A DNA stretch of 9,114 nucleotides from an uncultured Armatimonadota bacterium. GTDB taxonomy: Bacteria; Armatimonadota; Armatimonadia; Armatimonadales; Armatimonadaceae. Made by a program: the position numbers and the translations under genes. Below, one piece after another: positions 5,479 through 9,114 of the stretch (position 1 is the stretch's first letter; every line of letters starts with the position of its first letter). The notes beneath the pieces are model-generated. The model saw nothing but the letters and a program-made list of their open reading frames with translations, did not search any database and had not been told where the DNA came from. The DNA is taken from positions 1 through 9,114 of the forward strand of contig CAIYBQ010000294.1 in the NCBI GenBank assembly GCA_903924445.1, given 5' to 3'.

Positions 5479-6204
5479 TTAGATGCGCTCTGCGGACCGT
5501 GTTACTGCCACGAGGTCAAGGTTGACACCAGGTCCCATTGTGGAGGACAGGGTGACCTTCTGCACATAGCGTCCCTTTGCAGACGATGGGCGGGCCTTGA
5601 TCAGTGCATTCAACAGAACGACGAGGTTCTCGTTGATTGCTTCGACGGAGAAGCTAGCCTTGCCGATTGGGGCATGGACGATACCAGCCTTATCAACACG
5701 GTAAGCAACACGGGTTGCCTTCTTGATCGCATTGACAACCTTGGACACATCCGGAGTAACCGTTCCCGACTTAGGGTTTGGCATCCGGGGGCCAAGAACA
5801 CGGCCAAGACGGCCGACCATTGGCATCATGTCAGGGGTGGCAACGAGGACATCAAAGTCACGCCAGCCGCTCTGAATCTTGGCGATGAGGTCTTCTGCGC
5901 CAACTTCATCCGCGCCAGCAGCCGTTGCAGCGTCTGCCTGTGCACCACGTGCAAAGACAGCAACCTTTTGGGTCTTGCCGGTGCCGTGAGGCAGATCGGT
6001 GGTGCCACGAACAACTTGGTCACCCTGACGTGGGTCCACACCTAGGCGGACAGCAACATCGACGGTGGAGTCGAACTTCGTGGACGATGTGGACTTTGCG
6101 AGCTCAATCGCTTCAACTACATCGTATTCGCGGGTCTTCTCGACCTTGGCCTTCTCGGCCGTATAGCGCTTGGAAACAACATGCTTACGGTCTTGCTTAC
6201 GCAC
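5479..6204 (-). CDS. rplA: 50S ribosomal protein L1
   Basis: This is a 241-residue L1, slightly longer than the usual 225-235. L1 binds 23S rRNA at the mobile L1 stalk that handles exiting tRNA, and in many bacteria represses its own operon. It has the two-domain pattern: start and end regions (FDSTVDVAVRLGVDPRQ, 44-60; STMGPGVNLD, 221-230) and the inserted domain with LVATPDMMPMVGRLGRVLGPR (120-140) and VDKAGIVHAPIGKASF (170-185). In the conserved PRGLMPNPK segment the Gly-Leu is missing, giving PR-MPNPK at 139-145, an in-frame loss of two residues. The GTG start at 6204 is fixed by AAGGAGG ending six bases upstream, inside the last codons of rplK, whose stop is one base away. A strong terminator follows. 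Confidence 0.96.
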   Translation of the reverse strand: MRKQDRKHVVSKRYTAEKAKVEKTREYDVVEAIELAKSTSSTKFDSTVDVAVRLGVDPRQGDQVVRGTTDLPHGTGKTQKVAVFARGAQADAATAAGADEVGAEDLIAKIQSGWRDFDVLVATPDMMPMVGRLGRVLGPRMPNPKSGTVTPDVSKVVNAIKKATRVAYRVDKAGIVHAPIGKASFSVEAINENLVVLLNALIKARPSSAKGRYVQKVTLSSTMGPGVNLDLVAVTRSAERI

Positions 6205-6205
6205 G

Positions 6206-6634
6206 TCAGGCCTCCTTGATCGTTACGCCCATCGAGCGGGCGGTACCAGCGATAATGCTCATAGCAGCATCAATGTCATTCGCATTGAGATCCTGCAGCT
6301 TCTTCTCAGCGATTTCGCGGAGTTGATCTTGGGAAAGGGCACCCACTTTGACCTTATTAGGGGTCGCGGAACCGGATGGAATACCAAGAATTTTCTTGAT
6401 CAAGTCCGATGCTGGTGGGGTTTTGGTTTCCCAGATAAAGGAGCGGTCATCATAAATAGTGACAACAACAGGAACGATCGAACCTGCCATGCTGGCAGTC
6501 TTTTCGTTGTATCCCTTGATGAATTCCATCATGTTGATACCGTAGCTACCAAGAGCTGGTCCAACAGGAGGCGCAGGAGTTGCTTTACCTGCGTTGAGGG
6601 CGAGTTTGACCACGCCGACTACTTTTTTAGCCAT
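6206..6634 (-). CDS. rplK: 50S ribosomal protein L11
   Basis: This is a 142-residue L11, the standard length. It binds the GTPase-associated region of 23S rRNA together with the L10/L12 stalk and takes part in factor binding and the stringent response. The N-terminal domain carries KATPAPPVGPALGSYGIN (17-34), including the prolines that contact the thiostrepton/rRNA cleft. The C-terminal RNA-binding domain ends TARSMGVTIKEA, close to the usual TARSMGI ending. ATG 6634 has a good ribosome binding site (GAGAGGA, five bases upstream). rplA starts one base after its stop, so the two are coupled. A 157-base structured leader separates it from nusG. Confidence 0.97.
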   Translation of the reverse strand: MAKKVVGVVKLALNAGKATPAPPVGPALGSYGINMMEFIKGYNEKTASMAGSIVPVVVTIYDDRSFIWETKTPPASDLIKKILGIPSGSATPNKVKVGALSQDQLREIAEKKLQDLNANDIDAAMSIIAGTARSMGVTIKEA

Positions 6635-6648
6635 GCTATCCTCTCAAT

Positions 6649-6717
6649 CCGGAGAAACTCCGGGTAGTGCGATCGACCGGACAATCCGGTCTCCTACACG
6701 TGCGCGCTAAAGCACAC
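6649..6717 (-). promoter_or_regulatory. Three hairpins in the leader just ahead of rplK
   Basis: Reading toward rplK there are: GTGTGC/GCGCAC with a 6-base loop (6700-6717, one G-U); a perfect 7-bp stem GACCGGA-TTG-TCCGGTC (6675-6691); and CCGGAG-TTT-CTCCGG (6649-6663), which ends just before the rplK Shine-Dalgarno. None is followed by a T-run, so they are not terminators. They may be leader RNA structure or processing sites. Confidence 0.5.
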
Positions 6718-6729
6718 GGTGAGGCTCCA

Positions 6730-6758
6730 AGTGTACCGTATGGGTTTCGGATGTTCAA
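6730..6758 (-). promoter_or_regulatory. Possible internal promoter ahead of rplK
   Basis: TTGAAC (6753-6758) and TACACT (6730-6735) are separated by 17 bases. Each hexamer matches consensus at four of six positions. It overlaps the candidate L1 site, so at most one reading may be right. It would start a transcript near 6723 and allow rplK-rplA expression apart from nusG. Confidence 0.25.
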
Positions 6759-6777
6759 AGCCTCCACCCACTGGTAC
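6733..6777 (-). promoter_or_regulatory. Candidate L1-binding autoregulatory element in the rplK-rplA leader
   Basis: On the minus strand an outer stem GTACC/GGTAC (6773-6777 with 6733-6737) encloses, across a small internal loop, a stem GTGGG/CCCAT (6767-6771 with 6740-6744) and an inner GGA/TCC. A GTGGG-type stem-internal loop-stem in the nusG-rplK interval is the usual place and form of L1 mRNA sites, where free L1 represses L11-L1 synthesis. The fold was made by eye. Confidence 0.4.
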
Positions 6778-6791
6778 GTTTACCTGACTTG

Positions 6792-7334
6792 TCAGGAAAT
6801 CTTCTCGACCTGGGTGAAGTCGAGCTCCACCGGCGTGTCGCGACCGAACAGAGAAATCATTACCTTGAGCTTTTCCTTGGCATCGATGACTTCTTCGATC
6901 TTGCCGGTACAGTCCACGAATGGACCACCCGAAACACGCACAACCATCCCTGGCTCCCAAAGACGCTTCGGTCGTGCTACGTTGTTCGCGGGGTCCAGAG
7001 CGGTGCGAATCTCTTCGACATCGGAGTCCTTCAAGGGAACTGGTTTGTTCGCAGATGACGACACAAAGCCTGTAACTCCGGTCGTACTCTTGACGAGGTG
7101 CCATGTGTCCTCATCGAGGTCCATATTAATCAAAATATAACCAGGGAAGACTTTGCGTTGAACTTCTGTCTTCTTGCCGTTACGGGTCCGGGTCTCGAGG
7201 TCCGTTGGAACCAGAATTTCGCCAACCTTACGTTCAAGCAGCATCAACTTGGCACGCTTCTCAAGCGTGGCCTTGACCTTCATCTCATGCCCTGAGTAGC
7301 AGTGGACGGCATACCATCGGCGACGAACTGCCAT
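6792..7334 (-). CDS. nusG: Transcription termination/antitermination factor NusG
   Basis: This is a 180-residue NusG, the standard length. It binds RNA polymerase through its N-terminal domain, modulates pausing, and couples transcription to Rho or the ribosome through the KOW domain. The NGN domain covers about 5-115 (WYAVHCYSGHE, KVFPGYILINMDLDEDTWHLVK, TGVTGFVSS). The KOW domain follows (about 125-178: EPGMVVRVSGGPFVDCTG, then LFGRDTPVELDFTQVEKI). No insertion is present between the domains. ATG 7334 lies nine bases after the secE stop; the site upstream (TAGGTAA) is a weak Shine-Dalgarno that includes the secE stop codon, so translation is probably coupled. rplK follows after a 157-base leader. 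Confidence 0.97.
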   Translation of the reverse strand: MAVRRRWYAVHCYSGHEMKVKATLEKRAKLMLLERKVGEILVPTDLETRTRNGKKTEVQRKVFPGYILINMDLDEDTWHLVKSTTGVTGFVSSSANKPVPLKDSDVEEIRTALDPANNVARPKRLWEPGMVVRVSGGPFVDCTGKIEEVIDAKEKLKVMISLFGRDTPVELDFTQVEKIS

Positions 7335-7343
7335 GTCTATTAC

Positions 7344-7571
7344 CTACTTCTTTACGAAGATGAAACCAGCAATCTGGCCCATCAAATAGTCAGCGGTACC
7401 ACAGAAGATTGCCGTACCAACAATCACACCCATGACAATCTGTGTCAGCTGTGTCAACTCCGGACGGGTAGGCCAAATCGCCTTGCCCAGCTCCTCACGT
7501 ACTCCACGGAGGTAGGGTCCGAGGCCTTCCCAGTTGCTGGCAGACTTCACTGCCTGGCTTTCGGTAGACAT
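7344..7571 (-). CDS. secE: Preprotein translocase subunit SecE
   Basis: This is the small essential SecYEG subunit, here 75 residues. It has the short form seen outside enterobacteria: a cytoplasmic amphipathic helix with the signature VREELGKAIWPTRPEL and a single membrane segment (about QIVMGVIVGTAIFCGTADYL), ending FIFVKK. A TTG at 7598 would add nine residues, but ATG 7571 (MSTESQ) has a good Shine-Dalgarno, GGAG seven bases upstream, and is chosen. It opens the secE-nusG-rplK-rplA operon, the normal gene order. The rpmG and tRNA-Trp genes often found just upstream are absent; a phosphotransferase gene lies there instead. Confidence 0.95.
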   Translation of the reverse strand: MSTESQAVKSASNWEGLGPYLRGVREELGKAIWPTRPELTQLTQIVMGVIVGTAIFCGTADYLMGQIAGFIFVKK

Positions 7572-7604
7572 TGATTTACTCCAATCCCTTATCGTCAAGT
7601 CAAC

Positions 7605-7633
7605 AAAAAACAGGGTACGTATACACGTCCCTG
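7605..7633 (-). terminator. Hairpin with T-run ahead of secE: terminator or attenuator
   Basis: On the minus strand CAGGG pairs with CCCTG (7629-7633 with 7611-7615), extended by ACGT/ACGT across one bulged base, and is followed by six T (7610-7605). It has the form of an intrinsic terminator for the phosphotransferase gene. It lies between the predicted secE promoter (7643-7671) and secE, so transcripts of the essential operon would have to pass it. Confidence 0.6.
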
Positions 7634-7642
7634 CAAGTAGTC

Positions 7643-7671
7643 AAATTACCGCGCTCAACGACGCTTGTCAA
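7643..7671 (-). promoter_or_regulatory. Sigma-70-type promoter for the secE-nusG-rplK-rplA operon
   Basis: A perfect -35 TTGACA (7666-7671) and TAATTT (7643-7648) are separated by the ideal 17 bases. The -35 box overlaps the stop codon of the phosphotransferase gene. The predicted start near 7636 is about 65 bases ahead of secE. The AATTTGAC of the -35 region recurs 27 bases downstream (around 7639-7646), which could give a second, weaker start. Confidence 0.65.
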
Positions 7672-8450
7672 ATTAGTGCCTGCAAAGAACGTATTTTCCT
7701 ACACCACGCCACGACATCACTCGTCGGGTCCACATCACAGACATCGAGAAAGACCCGCTGAAATACCATCGGGGAAATTCCAGCCAAGCGGCTGCTATAC
7801 CCAATGCTCCAGAGGCCATCCGCAATACAAAACCGCCAGTCCATCCAGCCCGCCTCCGACCAGTCCACGATTCCACCCAGCTGGGATGCATCCGGACCAC
7901 CCGTTAGAACATTCGGGAGACACCAATCTCCCTGCATAAACCTGATCTCAGGAACGATATCCGCACCATCCGCCATCACCTCACGCCAAACATCGCCGAC
8001 CGCCCGGCCATGAACATTGGTGTCCAAGTCGGTAATCACCCGTCGGGAATCCGCTTGGACGATACGATCGATGGCTTCAAACGCATCCTCAAATGTGTCA
8101 TCTGCTTCGGAAAGACTGCTTGAAATCGCCGAGGATGCGCACAGCACACTGCCAAATCGCTCGCAAATGGCGCTTCGGTCGGCATCGCTTTGCGCACTCG
8201 CAAACTGCTCAGCCAAATTACTTCCGTGAAGCCATGATGTCACCAACCAGTCATCCCCAAAACCGAGCAGCTGTGGCGTCACCAGAATCCGGCTGCTGTT
8301 CATGAGGTGCTGCAGCTGCCCGACCTCACGTTGAATCGCCGCTGGACTTCCCGTTTTGCGGAAGACAACATCCCCGGTGGGAAGCGTGCACTTCTCGCAG
8401 CGCGATGCATCTCCCTGAAAGGATAGAGGAGTGGATGTTGTGATGTCCAT
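7668..8450 (-). CDS. APH(3')-like phosphotransferase with altered HGD motif
   Basis: This is a 260-residue protein of the aminoglycoside phosphotransferase / choline kinase superfamily, closest in pattern to APH(3') enzymes. Lys32 (VVFRKTG) is the likely ATP lysine and Glu42 its partner. The hinge is DDWLVTSWLHG (67-76). The catalytic loop reads MQGDWCLPNVL (172-182), with catalytic Asp175 and metal ligand Asn180 kept but the usual His of HGD replaced by Gln173. The second metal Asp is D196 in GGIVDWSEAG. The C-terminus (VFQRVFLDVCDVDP..., 229 onward) resembles the APH(3') tail. Its substrate is unknown and resistance should not be assumed. ATG 8450 is the only good start and has no Shine-Dalgarno; it sits in the centre of a 9+9 inverted repeat. 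Its stop overlaps the -35 box of the secE promoter. Confidence 0.85.
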   Translation of the reverse strand: MDITTSTPLSFQGDASRCEKCTLPTGDVVFRKTGSPAAIQREVGQLQHLMNSSRILVTPQLLGFGDDWLVTSWLHGSNLAEQFASAQSDADRSAICERFGSVLCASSAISSSLSEADDTFEDAFEAIDRIVQADSRRVITDLDTNVHGRAVGDVWREVMADGADIVPEIRFMQGDWCLPNVLTGGPDASQLGGIVDWSEAGWMDWRFCIADGLWSIGYSSRLAGISPMVFQRVFLDVCDVDPTSDVVAWCRKIRSLQALI

Positions 8451-8459
8451 ACATCACAA
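8438..8459. promoter_or_regulatory. Perfect 9+9 inverted repeat over the phosphotransferase start
   Basis: TTGTGATGT-N4-ACATCACAA is a perfect palindrome whose 4-base centre contains the start codon. It has the size and symmetry of an operator for a dimeric repressor. It resembles a CRP site only superficially: TGTGA and TCACA are ten bases apart, not six. A half-like TACATCAC also occurs at 8588-8595, near the divergent gene. Confidence 0.55.
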
Positions 8460-8567
8460 TTACGCCCACAAGTCACAGCGCGCCACCTGTAGTTACGAGC
8501 CGCGCCTTATCTCGGCTTGCCGGAATACGCGTTACTCCTCATGCTGCATCTCATTAAAAGGTTGTTT

Positions 8568-8584
8568 CAGCGGGTTAGCCGCTG
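8568..8584. other. Small inverted repeat in the divergent intergenic region
   Basis: CAGCGG-GTTAG-CCGCTG lies in the 209 bases between the divergent phosphotransferase and cupin genes. It could be an operator half or a leader hairpin. The cupin promoter is not clear: TTTACA at 8586-8591 and TAAAGT at 8631-8636 are loose fits that do not pair at the right spacing. Confidence 0.3.
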
Positions 8585-8659
8585 GTTTACATCACGAGCC
8601 GGCCCCAGTCAAATATGGCATCACCTTTGGTAAAGTAAAGGCCTAGGAGACCTGACATC

Positions 8660-9040
8660 ATGGATATTCGCCCGGAAGACCTGCCCGTTACCGTCAAAAA
8701 GCCGTGGGGCTACGAGATTTGGTACGCTTGGACAGATCAATACGTTGGAAAAATCATCCACGTGGATGCCGGACACAAGCTCAGTCTTCAGTTCCACAAT
8801 CATAAGGATGAGACGAGTTATCTGCTCCGTGGCAAGATGAACTTAATCAAGGGCCCAGATGCCGACCATTTGACGACCACCGTTATCGAACCTGGCTACG
8901 CCTGGCGAAACCGCCCGCTTGAGATTCATACGATTGAGGCTCTTGAAGACTCCGATGTCCTTGAAGTGTCAACGCCACACCTCGATGATGTCGTGCGCCT
9001 CGTGGACAACTATGGCCGTGAGGGGACAAACGCGCCATAG
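8660..9040 (+). CDS. Cupin protein, phosphomannose isomerase type II C-terminal-like
   Basis: This is a 126-residue single-domain cupin, the only plus-strand gene. It resembles the stand-alone C-terminal domain of type II mannose-6-phosphate isomerase / mannose-1-phosphate guanylyltransferase. Visible are KPWGYEIWYAWTDQYVGKII (14-33), cupin motif 1 with metal ligands His46 and His48 in LQFHNHKDETSYLLRG, and motif 2 with His90 (RPLEIHTIEALEDSDVLEVS). It ends with the LDDVVRLVDNYGREG tail common in these proteins. It may isomerise or bind a sugar phosphate, but without the nucleotidyltransferase domain the reaction is uncertain. The start is supported by AGGAGA (8645-8650) nine bases upstream. 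It is divergent from the phosphotransferase and has its own terminator. Confidence 0.85.
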   Translation: MDIRPEDLPVTVKKPWGYEIWYAWTDQYVGKIIHVDAGHKLSLQFHNHKDETSYLLRGKMNLIKGPDADHLTTTVIEPGYAWRNRPLEIHTIEALEDSDVLEVSTPHLDDVVRLVDNYGREGTNAP

Positions 9041-9063
9041 GGGTTTCGCAACCTAGTCATTGT

Positions 9064-9102
9064 GAGTCGGCGCCGCGCTGTGGTGCGCCGGCTCTTATTC
9101 TT
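9064..9102 (+). terminator. Rho-independent terminator of the cupin gene
   Basis: A 10-bp stem (GAGTCGGCGC 9064-9073 with GCGCCGGCTC 9085-9094, one G-U) and an 11-base loop are followed by TTATTCTT. It begins 23 bases after the stop codon. It is GC-rich and well formed, so the cupin is a single-gene unit. Confidence 0.85.
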
Positions 9103-9114
9103 AGTGATAACTGA

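Noticed and set aside
5443..6045. 200-codon plus-strand open frame opposite rplA
   Set aside because: It is antisense to a certain rplA, its composition follows that gene's reverse frame, and it shows no recognisable motif or ribosome binding site.
6170..6667. 165-codon plus-strand frame across the rplK-rplA junction
   Set aside because: It is antisense to two ribosomal protein genes with clear starts and ribosome binding sites and has no family resemblance.
8438..8459. CRP/FNR site at the phosphotransferase start
   Set aside because: TGTGA and TCACA are present but ten bases apart instead of six, so the half-sites do not fit a CRP dimer.

Overview
The window is an ordinary bacterial chromosomal stretch of moderate GC. 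It is densely packed and almost entirely transcribed from the minus strand; only the last gene (8660-9040) is on the plus strand. The core genes (secE, nusG, rplK, rplA, rpoN) make this a bacterium. A LpxL/HtrB-type acyltransferase hints at a diderm envelope. A secreted protein that runs into IPEPS just before the window edge hints at a lineage with PEP-CTERM sorting. The combination would fit Armatimonadota or another deep-branching diderm phylum, but that is a weak inference; no rRNA or phylogenetic marker alignment was possible.

Layout from left to right. (1) 1-2065, minus: a pyrimidine-nucleoside phosphorylase gene overlaps by ATGA a gene for an exported proline-rich protein that leaves the window. 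(2) 2066-2449: a non-coding stretch of about 380 bases holding two near-identical 52-bp repeats, each carrying a rho-independent terminator for the next gene. (3) 2450-4308, minus: rpoN (sigma-54), preceded by ridA. The rpoN start lies inside a 13-bp inverted repeat. A full-consensus sigma-54 promoter, pointing the other way, sits in the 65-bp gap to ridA. (4) 4408-5400, minus: a LpxL/HtrB-like acyltransferase. (5) 5423-7671, minus: the secE-nusG-rplK-rplA operon, bounded by a consensus-like promoter and a very strong terminator, with a structured leader ahead of rplK that probably contains an L1 autoregulatory site. (6) 7668-8450, minus: a divergent APH(3')-like phosphotransferase whose start codon lies in the centre of a perfect 9+9 inverted repeat. 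(7) 8660-9040, plus: a small cupin of the phosphomannose isomerase type, with its own terminator.

Functionally the window mixes the translation/transcription core operon, nucleoside salvage (Pdp), imine detoxification (RidA), envelope lipid acylation and an alternative sigma factor. I see no mobile element, CRISPR array, tRNA or rRNA, and no multi-gene novel system. The interesting signals are regulatory: the sigma-54 site and start-codon hairpin around rpoN, the duplicated terminator, three genes whose -10-like hexamers sit exactly where they would give leaderless transcripts, an operator-like palindrome over the phosphotransferase start, and a two-residue deletion in a normally near-invariant segment of ribosomal protein L1.
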